From: Drosophila persimilis
Lineage: Eukaryota > Arthropoda > Insecta > Diptera > Drosophilidae
Assembly (NCBI RefSeq): GCF_003286085.1
Contig: NW_020825399.1
Coordinates: forward strand, 1 to 64,000
DNA: 64,000 nt
Direction: 5' to 3'
A model generated the notes under the pieces. That model worked only from the letters and a program-made list of their open reading frames with translations, did not search any database and was not told the origin of the DNA. Shown piece by piece: positions 1 to 11,345 of this stretch. Made by a program: the position numbers and the translations under genes. Positions within the stretch are counted from its first letter, which is position 1. Each line of letters begins with the position of its first letter.

Positions 1-273
1 CGCTGTTGGCAGCGAGAGCGCGAGGGAAGATATGTGTATGCATGTATATTAGTGCCGTCAAGTCATGGGAACATGCTGACGCTGCACTTGGGTCGCTCGA
101 CGCAATCGTAATACGATCACCCAGAATGTCTGGGACTTTATTGTTACGTAAACACTGAAACAAAGTGTTACAGTGTGTATTCTTTAAGTACCGTCGGTAC
201 AGTGGGTATTCGAAATAATGAATACTTTACGTGAATGTGTAAATTATATTTAATTTAATATGAGCATACTACA
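1..273 (-). mobile_element. LTR piece, mdg1/412-like gypsy family
   Basis: Read on the minus strand this begins TGTAGTATGCTC at 273 and matches the LTR at 53431-53941 over about its first 280 bases. The two differ mainly by a short indel and scattered substitutions. The other side of the LTR lies off the window, so it cannot be decided whether this is a solo LTR or the start of an element extending to the left. It is in inverted orientation to its relative at 53431. Fossil LTR element; family from the shared sequence and from the coding content next to the 53431 copy. Confidence 0.8.
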
Positions 274-336
274 TTACACACATCCACTTTTACCACAAAT
301 CTAATATACCCCAATACTCATTTTGAGTATCGGGTA
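274..336 (-). mobile_element. DINE-1/Helitron-like scrap
   Basis: About 60 bases that on the minus strand read as a TATACCCGATACTC / GAGTATTGGGGTATA imperfect inverted repeat followed by a TTAGATTTGTGG stretch. That arrangement recalls the common short DINE-1 (INE-1/ISY) non-autonomous Helitron family of Drosophila. The call rests on memory of the family and a very short piece, so it is tentative. It is bounded by the LTR on its left and by a CR1 scrap on its right. Confidence 0.35.
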
Positions 337-388
337 TAAAAATGCGGAGCGCAAAACAAAACACGTCTGATTACTACGAGAACGACTA
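337..388 (-). mobile_element. CR1 LINE extreme 5' end fragment
   Basis: The minus strand matches the first 50 or so bases of the CR1 copies at 5983 and 14627 (the stretch running from CGTTCTC through GTGATCAGACGTG to GCGCTCCGCATT), with a few small differences. Only the 5' tip is present, which is unusual for a LINE because 5' truncation normally leaves the 3' end. It is probably the remnant of a copy broken by later events. Confidence 0.6.
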
Positions 389-1972
389 AATTCGCATTCG
401 CATATCTCGACGACATCGTCATCATCGGGAAAAGCTTCCAGGAACACCTGAACAACGTGAAAGAAGTTTTCGCACACGGGTCAACACGGACAAGTGTGCC
501 TTCTTCCAACGCCGGATAAAATACCTGGGCCACATGATCAGCGAAGAAGGTATCCACACGGACCCCGACAAAATCGCAGCCGTAAAGGATCTGAGGCCGC
601 CGACCAACCTGAAGGAGCTAAGACAATACTAGGCATGGCCGGGTGGTACCGCAGATTTGTCCCAAACTTTGCCACCGTAGTCCAACCAATGTCACTGCTG
701 CTGAGGAAGGGAAAGCATGGACATGGGGCCAAGAACAACAAGGCGCCTTCGACGAGAAAACTGTTCACCACCGCACCGGTACTCGCCTGCCCAGACTTTA
801 ACGTCAAATTTTCCCTGCAGACGGACGCAAGCAACCTTGAAGTAGGCGCGGTCCTCACCCAAGAGATCGAAGGGAAAGAGCGGATCATCGCATACGTCAG
901 TCGACGCCTCAACAGGCAGAAGAAAACTACTCGGCCACCGACAAGGAATGCATCGCCGTCTCTGGACGATCCGAAAACTGCAATGCTATCTCGAAGGCTA
1001 CCGATTCGACGTCATAACCGATCATCTCGCACTAAGTGGCTGAATACCCTCGAGAGCCCTTACGGTAGAGTAGCAAGATGGGCTCGAACACAGCAATACC
1101 AATACGGCGTGCATTATCGGGCCGGCAACCAGAACGTAGTCGCGGAGGCACTGTCAAGACAACCATTGGAGACTCGCTCCCGCATCGAGGAAGACGACAC
1201 AGCATTGCACCTGGCTGAAACAAAGGATCCAGCAAGCCCAAGACGAACCCCAGAAGTACTTACTACACGTACGAAATAGGCAGCTATACCGCTATCTAGG
1301 ACACGGAGCCGACGACGACGACCACATACCGTGGAAACTATGCGTGCCCAAAACGGCCGGACGAGAGTACTCCGCGAATGCCATGACGAACCAACGCAGG
1401 ACACCTTGGCGTCCGGAAAACCATCCTGAGGACAACACAACGATACTACTGGCCAGGACTACACCGAGACGTGCTACGGTACGTGCAGGGCTGCGTAAGC
1501 TGTCAGAAGTTCAAAGCCACACAGCGCAAGGCCGTGGGCAGGATGCTCACACGTAAGGCCGAAGAACCCTTCGCCACCCTGTGCGCCGACTTCGTCGACC
1601 ATTACCACGGTCCAGCACGGGAACACATCTTACTGTATTCTTCGGCACTTTCTTCAGTGGGTGGAACTGGTACCCTCAAGAAAGCGACAACAGCAAACAT
1701 CGAACGAGCCTTCAGAGAACGATACTGAGCAGCTTCGGCGTGCCGAAACTATTCAATATCAACGACCTGAGGGAGTTCCACGACCACGAGTCCGAAGATC
1801 CTTTGATCTACCTGAGAATGCTGATATCGACGAGGAAAGCAACGAGACAATAACCCGACGCCCCAACCACGACACCACAGAGTCAGCAAACCCGGGATAC
1901 CCGACCAAAAACAGCAACGGTAAAGAGCGACCCCGATGGCATAATACCGCCGAGAATGGTGTGTACGGAGGG
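389..1972 (+). mobile_element. Ty3/gypsy pol fragment (RT end, RNase H, integrase)
   Basis: Translations in several frames show gypsy pol in order: the reverse-transcriptase YLDDIVII block near 400-430, the thumb with KYLGHMISEEG, the RNase H block with LQTDASN and an ITDHLALKWL-like stretch, and integrase zinc-finger and core pieces (GCVSCQKFK near 1485, CADFV near 1585). It resembles the pol at 41200-42712 (YQDDIVVIG, TDHMALKWLNS), so I place it near the Osvaldo/Ulysses-like gypsy group. The element is broken, with many breaks, and only the 3' part of pol is present. The lineage placement is inferred from the similarity to the better-preserved copy. Confidence 0.75.
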
Positions 1973-2731
1973 TGTAACGACCTAAAAGTTTCGATACAAT
2001 CCGTCACCCCACTTATAATGAGAGCATCGCACCACACCCCGCAACCAACGCCCCCTCTTCGCAAGTAACCACCGATCAACACGCGCCAACTCCATAACGC
2101 TGACCAAAACATCAGTCACGTGGACTTTCCCCACTCCAGCCAAGGCATCGACCAGTGCGGTCTTCCGGGTTCGTCAACTGCGGAAAGATGACTCCGCGAA
2201 AATCTGCGACTATCACCAAAACGGCAAAGTGCACCCGACAACGGAAGTGAATTTTCAAACCCGCAGACCCAGCAATACGGACCTATAAAAAGACGACGAC
2301 GAGAACCAGAAGCATCTTACGCAGAAATCCGGCTCAGAGTACGGACGTTGTACCAAAACTTACGCGGAGACCCGGTCCGGAGTACAGACGCGGTACCCGG
2401 AACTCACGAGAAGACATCGGCGACCAATTAAAATAAGTTCATTTAAACTGCTAAGAAGTACAATAAAGTGTCGAATTATCAAAGTAAAAACACCCGATTG
2501 CGTAAGTTCACTCCAATTAGTCGAGGCACCGACGCCACCCCGCCCGAGTCCACGCAGCCGTTTCGTATGCACGACGAGCGACGCCCATTCTAGCCCCGAT
2601 CCTCTCTCTACGATAGGCCGCCCCCGACGCCGCCCTTAAGGTTCCATCCATTTCTACAAATTTCTCGTGGATTGACTCCTGGACGGGACTGAGCTTACCT
2701 CAGCCTGAAATAGGTCCATCACAAGGTACAC
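1973..2731 (+). mobile_element. LTR of a gypsy-type element (TGTAACG family)
   Basis: This begins TGTAACGACC and matches the 451-bp LTR at 42713-43163, including a TATA-like CTATAAAAAG near 2284, an AATAAAGTG polyadenylation-like site near 2464 and the same 3' end (CAGCCTGAAATAG). It is longer than the other copy because it carries extra internal stretches. It directly follows the pol fragment, so it could be that element's 3' LTR or an independent insertion. Nothing coding is visible. Confidence 0.65.
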
Positions 2732-5382
2732 GTGGCGAATAAAAGTCTGGCGTTACCATCACCCCAGAGAATTCTTCTCCTCCTCCCAATCAGAATCAAC
2801 CTTCCACTTCGCATGCTCTCCATGCTACAGCTATGAATAGAGTTATTCTGGCTACGTCGACGTAAGCGTCCGAACAAATAATGGTGATCATGTTATGGCC
2901 CGAGCTGCTTGACTCGGGGTCTCAAACCAATTTTATAATTGAGGACTTAGCACAGCGCTTACAGATCCGTAGGGAGGAGTCGTGTGTCAACTTGCTTGGT
3001 ATTGGTGAATCCAATTCACAAGTCAGAGAAAGATACACACGGTGGTGAAGTCGCGAATTACTGGTAGTGAGTTTTCGGTGATTTCTGGATTTTAAGGTCA
3101 TTTCGGGTATTACCCTGATCAAACACTTAACGTGAGTGACTGGAAAATCCCGAAGAACTTACCACTTGCAGCCCATATTTCTTCAAGCCACAGAAGATAG
3201 ATATGTTGATAGGTGCAGAAACATTTTTCGAACTTTTATCTGTTGGTCAGATTCGACAAGGTCCTGACTATCCAACTCTGCCGTCTTCTAAAAAGTCTTT
3301 ATCTCCTGAACACAATTATGTGAAAAGCATTATAGAAGGACTACTCAGGTCGTGCCTTCAGGTCGGTTTGAAGTAAAACTGCCGTTTAATCAGATCCCAG
3401 TATCTTAGGCAACTCCTTTGAAGTGGCAATGGCGGTTTTTATCACTTGAAAAAGATTGCTCGTGACCCCGAGTTACAGCAAATGTACTTGGAGATCATGG
3501 AAGAGTACCTCTCCTTGGGTCACATGTCTACCACAGACAACACAATCCCCAAAACACCACATTATTTCATTCCACATTAGTGTGTGTTGAAGCCCCAAAG
3601 CCCGTCGACCAGTTCCCGCGTCGTTTTCGATGCGTCTTGTAAAACGTCCTCTCAGATGGCCTTGAACGACATAGTGATGGTCGTCCTACGATACAGGATG
3701 AGCTGTATTCGACATTGCCGATTCAGACTACACAGGTACGCCTTGACAGCCGATGTCAAGACGATGTATCGTCAAGTCTGGTCGCTGATGCGGATAGACA
3801 ATTCCAGCTCATAGTGTGGAGAAGAGACCCGCTGAGTCCTTGAAAATATACCAGCTCACACCGTAACATATGAGACTGGACCAGCCCCATTTTTGCTATT
3901 CGGTGTTTGAAGAGGTTGAGTGAGTCTGCAAAACTCTCATTCCCTAAAGCTGCTGAAGTTATTGACTCCGACTTCTATGTCGATGACATGTTGACTGGTG
4001 CTGGTTACGTAGAGGAGTTAAAGACAATTAAGTCTGATGTGGCTCAGGTTCTTCAACCCGCTGGGCTTAAATTGACTAAATGGTTTTCGAACTCACCTGA
4101 GGTCACCGCATCCCAGAGAACAGTTAAACCGATAACGATCTCGGACTCAGAGTCAACTAGGCGTTAGGAATATCGTGGCTGCCACACGAAGACGTCTTTA
4201 AGTTCCAAATTGACACGTCAGTTATGGGTCTCCGAGCGACAAAACGGAACATATTATCGGTGACATCAAAGCTGTTTGACCGCCTTGGCTTGTTAAGTCC
4301 TTTAGTAATTAAGGGAAAGATCCTACTGCTGGAGCTTTGGTTTAACAAGCTAGATTGGGATGAGTCAATTCCAATGAACTTGGAAACAGCATGGAACTTA
4401 TTAAAAGAATCCTTGGGTCAGTTTTGAGAAGATTACCATACCTCGATTTGTGCATACTAATCCCATGTCACCGATTCAAGTACATTCCTTTGCCGACGCA
4501 TCCATGAGAGCTTATGGAGCCTGCGTCTATATCCGTAGAAAGACTGCAGAAGGTTCGAGCCTCCTTGTTGACTGCAAAGTCGAAAGTAGCGCCCAAAACT
4601 TGAGTTATGTGCCGCTCATCTTCTCGCAGACCTTTGTCACCGAATCAAATCACTGCTCAAGGTTCCAATTGAGAAAATGATATACTGGTTAGATTCAGAA
4701 GTTACTCTCATTGGATCAGATCCCACCCTTCGTCGTTGTCAACATTCGTTGCGAACCGAGTAGCGGAGATTCAAGAGTGGTCAAGTGAAGCTACGTGGCG
4801 GCATGGCGGCATGGCGGCATGGCGGAACCCAGCAGACATAGTTTCGAGAGGATGTGACCAGAGTTCTTAAAGTTTGAAGAAGAGAGCTGGCCCAGAAATC
4901 ACACTTCGAGCTTTCCGAAGAAGAGCTACAGATGGAAATCGGAAGAAATCGGTCGGACTGACCGTCGCGGCCAAGCCAAATTATTTAGTGGATGTAATCG
5001 AGGGATACTCGTCACCTCAAACTGCTAAGAGTGTTCGTTTTCGTGTTCCGCTTCATCCGAAAATGCAAAGACAAAAGTCTCAACTTTGGAAAAATTAGTC
5101 ATCCGTAGAATACGAGGCGTTTCTAAAAATAGTCGAAATAACACAGAAATATGAGTCTCAAGAAGTAATTGAAAGGGTTCGTAAGGCACGAAGTTAGGCC
5201 CCAGTCTTCAGCGTTAAATCCCTTCATCCATGAAGAGGCTGGGACTTGGTGCTCTTTTTCGTTGTAGCGAGTTGGGGGGGCGACTAGTTAACGCTCCTAT
5301 GTCATATAATGCCAAGATTCCCTTTTATTGACAAAACGCTCGCAGTTTGTGCAGACATACGTTCGCTATCTGCACCCATTAT
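2732..5382 (+). mobile_element. BEL/Pao pol fragment (protease, RT, RNase H)
   Basis: Pieces of BEL/Pao pol follow one another: a retropepsin-like LLDSG/LTQ-type region near 2900-3000, reverse-transcriptase pieces near 3380-4160 (including FYVDDMLTGA near 3975), RNase H pieces near 4450-4860, and the run-up to integrase near 5180-5380. The part from 4611 onward is inside the tandemly duplicated unit described separately. The element is heavily broken, with many breaks. It runs head-to-tail into the next BEL/Pao segment, and the order of parts shows a composite of at least two partial copies. Confidence 0.75.
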
Positions 5383-5972
5383 TTCATTGAGTGCCTCGGC
5401 ATTAAATACGATTATTAAAAACGATCTTTCGCCTTCAGGTTGCTTGTATTCAGAATCAATATGACCTCAAAAGCCAACAATATCGCCCTTGAAGAGCTGA
5501 AGAAAAAAGCGCAGTTGCCGTGTCAAAGGCATTCGTTTATTAGCGGACCGTTTAGAAGCGGGAGATATTCCGCTGGTATTGACGGAGTTCGAGTGCAGAC
5601 TCGAAACGCTGATGCGTAGCATTGACACGGCACGCGAACTTCAAGAGAAGATTGAACATATAGACATGACGATGAATTTGGAGTCGAGTTGGAAGAACTC
5701 TCAATTGTCACAAAGGCAAAATTAATGTCTCTCATTTGCGCATTAAAGACAGCTGATGAGACAATACCGGCAGTACCAGCTTATGGTGGCCCAACTCGTG
5801 CTCGCCTTCCGAAGTTAGCTTCTGCCGCAGTTCAGCGGCAACTTTTCGGACTTTAAAAAACTTCATAGGTTTATTTGAGACTCTAGTTCACAATGACCAA
5901 AGCATTCCAATTATCGAAAAGTTCAACCATTTGCTTTCGTGTCTCTCCGGTGAAGCGTTGGGAACAGTTAGT
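5383..5972 (+). mobile_element. BEL/Pao gag, N-terminal part (unit 1)
   Basis: After a short AT-rich leader a gag-type reading begins at the ATG at 5461 (MTSKANNIAL). It continues as helical gag with a LEALPQFSG/FKNF-like block typical of the BEL/Pao capsid-precursor family (Pfam DUF1759 type). The counterpart in unit 2 starts at 33091. The segment ends where the CR1 LINE at 5973 is inserted. The element is a fossil with several breaks. Confidence 0.75.
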
Positions 5973-6507
5973 CAGAAAATCTCGTTCTCTTTCGTAGTGA
6001 TCAGACGTGTTTTTGTTTTGCGCTCCGCATTTTTCCTTTTGTTTCGAATAAACAGCCGGAGTTTTCCTAATTAAATTCTAAATATACTTTCTAACCAGAC
6101 AACAATCTGGAAACCTATTCATTTACGCGAGTGCATGCCTTTTGATTTGTGTTAAAATATTATTTAACTTTTTATTTTTCGGCGTCGGCTTGTGTTGTGT
6201 TGTGTTGTTGCAGTGAGTGAGTATTGCATTGCCAGTCCGCTCTCGTCTGGTAGCTTTTGTTGTCTTATCACTCTCTCGCTATCACCTCAACCTCAATAAC
6301 TGTTCTTTCTCTCTCGCTCTTTCAACTTTCTGAGCAATAGCGCTCTCTGTCTAGTAGCTCTCGCTATAACCGCTCTCCACTCTGCTCTCTTTTTTTTCTT
6401 ACCAATTCCGCTTTGAGCGTTGTCTGGCACATTGGTCTGATACCAATTTGTTTTGGAAATTTTTAATTTTTTTGATTTTAATAAAATATTTGAATAATAA
6501 AAATAAA

Positions 6508-7520
6508 ATGGAATTCGCTGTGGTCTGCGCCAAAAAAACCTGCAAGAAGCAGATCACTCACGATCAGCCAAATGTCCCCTGCTGGCTCTGCGACAGCGTA
6601 GTCCACGCAAAATGCGCGGGATTTTCTGGCCTCGTGAGCGATGCCATAGCCAAACGTAATGGCTTGCATTACAGTTGCGAGGCATGCCGTGCGGTGGAGA
6701 AAAGACATGGTGGCTTTCATGAGGCAGACGCGGAGTGGCTTTAAGGAGCTGACCGTTGGTTTTAAAAACCAATACGATCGGCTCCTAGCCATGGAGGCTC
6801 AGTTTAGCGGTTTAAAACTGCTGAATGAGTCTCCGAGGCGCAAAAAGGTCACTCCGCGGGACCTGCAAGTGCCAACCGTCACTCAGCCGTGCGCCGGCCG
6901 AAAAATTGACTCCGACCACTCCAAGTGTACAGCAGTTGATCTCGTTTGCCACTCCAAAGGCAACGAAAGCTGCTGGCGATGCAGATTCGGTAGCCGAATT
7001 CATCGCCTCGGAGAATGTGCAGCCAAGTACGTCTGCTGCGTCCGTGTCCGTGGTGTCCGCAAGTTCACTAGTTGTCCCGTCTATCCCGATCCCACCAGTA
7101 AATAGACGTTCCGGACCTCCGGATATTGCCACCACAGGTACTAGACCTGCGGTGACTAAACCCACTGGTGGGAGTCCCACCAAAACGACAAGTTTTTGTT
7201 TCAAACGGCTGGCCCCTGACCTCACATCTAATGATGTAACTGCTTTCATTCAAAGCAAAATAAAAGCCGTGGGTTTAAAGGTGGAGAAATTTAACTTCTC
7301 TTATGCCAGGGAGATAGCGTCGTTTAAGATAAGCATCTCCCCAACTCAATTTGACACCATTTGCTCCACCAAATTTTGGCCGGAGCATTTGGTGGTGAAG
7401 GAGTTTAAGGCTAAGAAGAAGAATAGGCCCCCCATATCGCTTCCAAATCTTTCCAGCGTGCCACCCTCAACCTCAACTTCCTCTTCCTCAACTTCCGTCT
7501 TGTTCCAACCTTTCCAAAAA
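6508..7520 (+). pseudogene. CR1 copy A ORF1 (PHD-like finger protein), broken
   Basis: This begins MEFAVVCAKKTCKK at 6508, the same start as copy C at 15174. The first 65 residues hold a Cys/His pattern (CxxxxC, CWLC, HAKC, CEAC) that resembles the PHD-like finger known from ORF1 of CR1-clade LINEs. Compared with copy C there are about four single-base insertions (for example near 6704, 6895, 7165 and 7203), so the frame is disrupted although the protein sequence in all three frames is otherwise close. ORF1 proteins of this class bind element RNA; that function is known of the family, not shown here. Confidence 0.8.
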
Positions 7521-7524
7521 ACTA

Positions 7525-9886
7525 ACTTCTCTTTTAGTAACCTATCAGAATGTAAGAGGCTTGCGTAGTAAGCTCAGCATTCTTTTCCGGGATAGTGTTG
7601 CATTTGCTTCCCACGTTATTGTGTTTACTGAAACCTGGTTAAAGCCGGACATTCTTAGTTCCGAGGTTTTGGCAGGTCGGTACACAACTTTTAGAAAGGA
7701 CCGTTCGTCTCGACGTGCAGGAGGGGTTCTAATTGCAGTGGACTCTTACTTCACGTCAGAACACTTCACAGTCCAAGTTCAACAGGAACTGGAATTCCTG
7801 TGTGTAAAACTGATTCTTCCCGCTTTCGCTATATTCATTACTTGCTCGTATATCCCACCTTCTTCGGATATTTCAATTTATGAGCAGCACTTGTCCGCTT
7901 TAACCGCTGTTGCTTCCTCGCTATCTGATAAAGATCGTATGATAGTTCTTGGTGACTTCAACTTGCCAGGAACTGTTTGGTCTTCGGTAAACGAGTCTAG
8001 TATCCTAGTGCCCATGTCACGACATGACTTTGTTGACGGCTTGCTTGACCTGTCCCTGTCTCAAGTCAATCATGTGAAAAATTCCTTGGGTCGATTGCTT
8101 GATCTATGCTTTGTATCGGATCCGACCATAGTGTTGTTAACCCGAGCCCTTCCGCTCACTATACCTGAAGACGCCTACCACCCTACTTTCGAGGTGTCGC
8201 TAGACATAGGACCAACTGTATTGGATCGGTCGAGTAGACTACCTGAACGTGTCCGTTGCTTTCGTAAAGCCGAGTTTGCGAAGCTTAATAACCTAATTAG
8301 GGATTTTGATTGGTCCGCTTTGCACTTGTGCACTGATGTCTCAAAAGGCACAAACATTTTTACAATGCTCTTGGCACATTTTTTGATTCTTGTGTCCCGC
8401 TTTCTTGTCCGATTAGATCTGGAAAACCCCCTTGGTTTACCAAAGAGTTATCCAGTCTAAAAAACTTAAAATCAAGACTTTATTTTTTTCTCCTACTTCT
8501 CACTCTCGTTATGTAATAGCTCGGTCAAACTTTTCAGTTCTTAATGCTCAATGCTATAAGAACTACCTATCTCGTTGCAGGATACGTTTTTCTCAGGACC
8601 CTAAACAGTTTTACTGCTTCGTAAACAGTAAGCGTAGAACGTCCGCACACCCATCCTCGCTATCATTTTGTAATACGTCGGCAAATAATGATCAGGCAAT
8701 TGCCGATCTTTTTGCCCAGTTTTTCCAAACCACCTATTCTGAGGAACGCTACTCTGGTCAACCGTACCCATACGGATTACCGAGGTCGAAACGGCATTTT
8801 CAGTCCCTTGTTAAATGAATATTCCCTACTTCAAGATCTTCGACTAGTTAAGCCGGTGTTTTCACCGGGTCCAGACGGGGTTCCAGGTTGTGTACTCAGG
8901 TACTGCGCCGAGGCTCTGTGTGGACCATTGCTTAAACTATTCACCATTGAGTCCATTGATTCCTCTTGCTTCCCCCCAATCTGGAAGGAATCGTTTATAA
9001 TTCCTCTCCATAAAAAAGGTAGCAAGTCTGAAGCAAAAAATTATAGAGGTATAGCAAAGTTATCCGCTATTCCCAAATTGTTTGAGAAGGTTTTAACTCC
9101 GCACTTGCAACATCTCTGCAAGTCACTTATATCTCCAACTCAGCATGGATTTATAAGGCGGCGATCAACCACCACGAACTTGTTAGAGTTTACCTCTTTC
9201 ATTATTAAAGGCTTTCAAGGTAACTTACAGACGGATGTTATTTACACCGACTTTAGTAAAGCATTCGACTCTGTAAACCATTCCCTTTTAGCACATAAAC
9301 TTGACCTTTTAGGGTTTCCGCCCAACCTCCTGAGATGGATTTCTAGCTATCTTTGTTCTAGGTCTCAAAGAGTCCTCTTCAAAAACTCCCTCTCTTACCA
9401 GTAAAGGTTTCTTCGGGAGTACCACAGGGCAGCCATCTAGGCCCCTTACTCTTCACACTCTTTATTAATGACTTGCCTTCAGTAATAACATACTCTCGAG
9501 TACTTATGTATGCGGATGATGTTAAACTCTGTGTCCAGTACAAGGACATTTCATTTCATTCTCGCTTGCAATCCGATCTCAATAGCTTTCAGTCATGGTG
9601 TTATGCAAACTTGTTACACCTTAATGCCTCGAAATGCAAAGTTATGACATTTCATCGTTCTAACCCTTTGTTGGCTCCCTACACCCTATTTGGGGGTTCT
9701 CTTGAGAGAATTACCCTGGTGGATGATCTGGGTGTTATGTTAGATCCCAAGTTAAAGTTTTCCGAACACATTTCTACCATGGTAAATAAGGCCATGGGCG
9801 TGCTTGGGTTTATAAAGAGGTGGTCAAAGGAATTTGACGACCCCTATATAACAAAGACTCTCTATGCACAACTTGATCAGGGGTGA
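7525..9886 (+). pseudogene. CR1 copy A ORF2 (endonuclease-reverse transcriptase), broken
   Basis: Starts in the NVRGLRSKL block of an APE-type endonuclease (ETWLKPD near 7630, GDFNLPG near 7950). It continues through the RT with SPGPDGVPGC near 8865, DFSKAFDSVNH near 9250 and YADDVKLC near 9508. Relative to copy C it has small indels near 8360, 8470 (about 20 bases lost), 8790, 8947 and 9395. Like copy C it lacks a 227-bp segment at 9865 that is present in copy B, which removes the normal C-terminus. Non-functional. Confidence 0.8.
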
Positions 9887-10407
9887 CATAGACAGCCCTG
9901 ATCTGTTGAGCCGCATAAACTTCACGATTCCTATTAGACTGACTAGAAACTTTATACCGTTGTTCCTTCCACTTTGTAGATCGAATTATTCCTTGCATGA
10001 ACCGTTTAGGGTCTTATGCTCGGATTATAATTCCCTCTACCATATTATATCCTCCACTAATTCTCTTCCTCTTATTAAATTACTAATCCTTACACACCTT
10101 TCTAGTAATTAGTAATTGTAGTGGTATTTGTATTTGTATTTTATTGCATGCTTAATTTCTTAATAAGTTTAGTGCTAATTTTCCTCGAAGGTTAGTCTAA
10201 TATCTATCTTTCTTGCATGCTCGCGTTTGGTTCGGCTAGGCACCGCGCGTCATGCGGCAGCGCCCCTCGGTCGGTTGGGGCGGGAGGAGGGCTGCGTTTT
10301 GCCTGGGATCCGCGCGTAACAGCCTTCTGCTGGTGTCACACGGGCCACTTGACGGTGCAGTAATTGCATCGCCTCTTGTTAGATGCAGTCATTGCATGTC
10401 AACGTCC

Positions 10408-11345
10408 AATATTTCCAAGTAACCGAGACCAACTACGAGAAAGCAATGGCTAGCTTAAAACGATAATGATTGTCTGATCTTTAAAAATCACATTGATGCC
10501 CTATTTAGTCTTCCCAAAATGACCCAGCAATCAGCATCGTCCTTAAGGAACCTTATCGATACCGATATGGTTCGTTGTTGTCGATAGGCGATGATAAAAA
10601 GATCTCGAATGCGATGATTATTCATCTCGTCTTGAGCAGAGTCGATCCGGTGACCAAAGAGAAATGGGAAGAACAGCTCGATTATGACAAACTGCCACTT
10701 TGGACGGACTGTGAAAAATTGCTTAATCGCATACATCAGCATCTTTCGGCCGAAAATTCGGACAAACCAAAGCAGGAAAAAAAAAACCAACCAAAAACCA
10801 ACAATGCAACTACTGCAATGCGAAAGGCCATTTGTTGATAGATTGCAGTCCATTTGGTCGGCTGGCAGTAATGCAAAGGTTCGAATTCGCAAAAACTGCA
10901 TCCTTGTGCATCAATTGTCTGCAGCCAGGCCACTCTGTATTACGATGCAAAGCTAAGAAGTGTCGAGTGTGTGGCTGCTCACACCATGCATAGGTACACA
11001 GTGGCGAATAAAAGTCTGGCGTTACCATCACCCCCAGAGAATTCTTCTCCTCCTCCCAATCAGAATCAACCTTCCACTTCGCATGCTCTCCATGCGACAG
11101 CTATGGATAGAGTTATTCTAGCTACGTCGATCGTAAGCGTCCGAACAAATAATGGTGAACATGTTTTGGCCCGAGCTCTGCTTGACTCGGGGTCTCAAAC
11201 CAATTTTATAACTGAGGACTTAGCACAGCGCTTACAGATCCGTAGGGAGGAGTCGTGTATCAACTTGCTTGGTATTGGTGAATCCAATTCAAATAGGCCC
11301 CACTCTTCAGCGTTTGAATCCCTTCATCCATGAAGAGGTTGGGAC
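10408..11345 (+). mobile_element. BEL/Pao gag C-terminus, zinc knuckles and protease (unit 1)
   Basis: This resumes the BEL gag after the CR1 insertion (EKAMASLKR near 10440), then zinc-knuckle sequence near 10870-10990 (CINCLQPGHSVLRC, CRVCGCSHH types seen intact in unit 2 near 33850-33950). A retropepsin-like domain follows, with ALLDSGSQTNFI near 11175. Unit 2 has the same region at 33656-34320. The segment is cut at 11345 by the minus-strand CR1 insertion. Fossil, several breaks. Confidence 0.75.

Larger units (their letters stand above)
5973..10407 (+). mobile_element. CR1-clade LINE, copy A (nearly full length)
   Basis: A non-LTR element with a 5' UTR of about 525 bases, an ORF1 and an ORF2 with endonuclease and reverse transcriptase, and a GC-rich 3' UTR ending TGCATGTCAACGTCCA at about 10407. 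It interrupts the BEL gag: the flanks read GGAACAGTTAG on the left and TTTCCAAGTAACCGAG on the right, which are nearly contiguous in unit 2 near 33596. No clear target duplication and no A-tail are seen; three bases of target appear lost. Sequence identity to copy C is very high. Both reading frames carry small indels, so the copy is dead. Confidence 0.9.
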
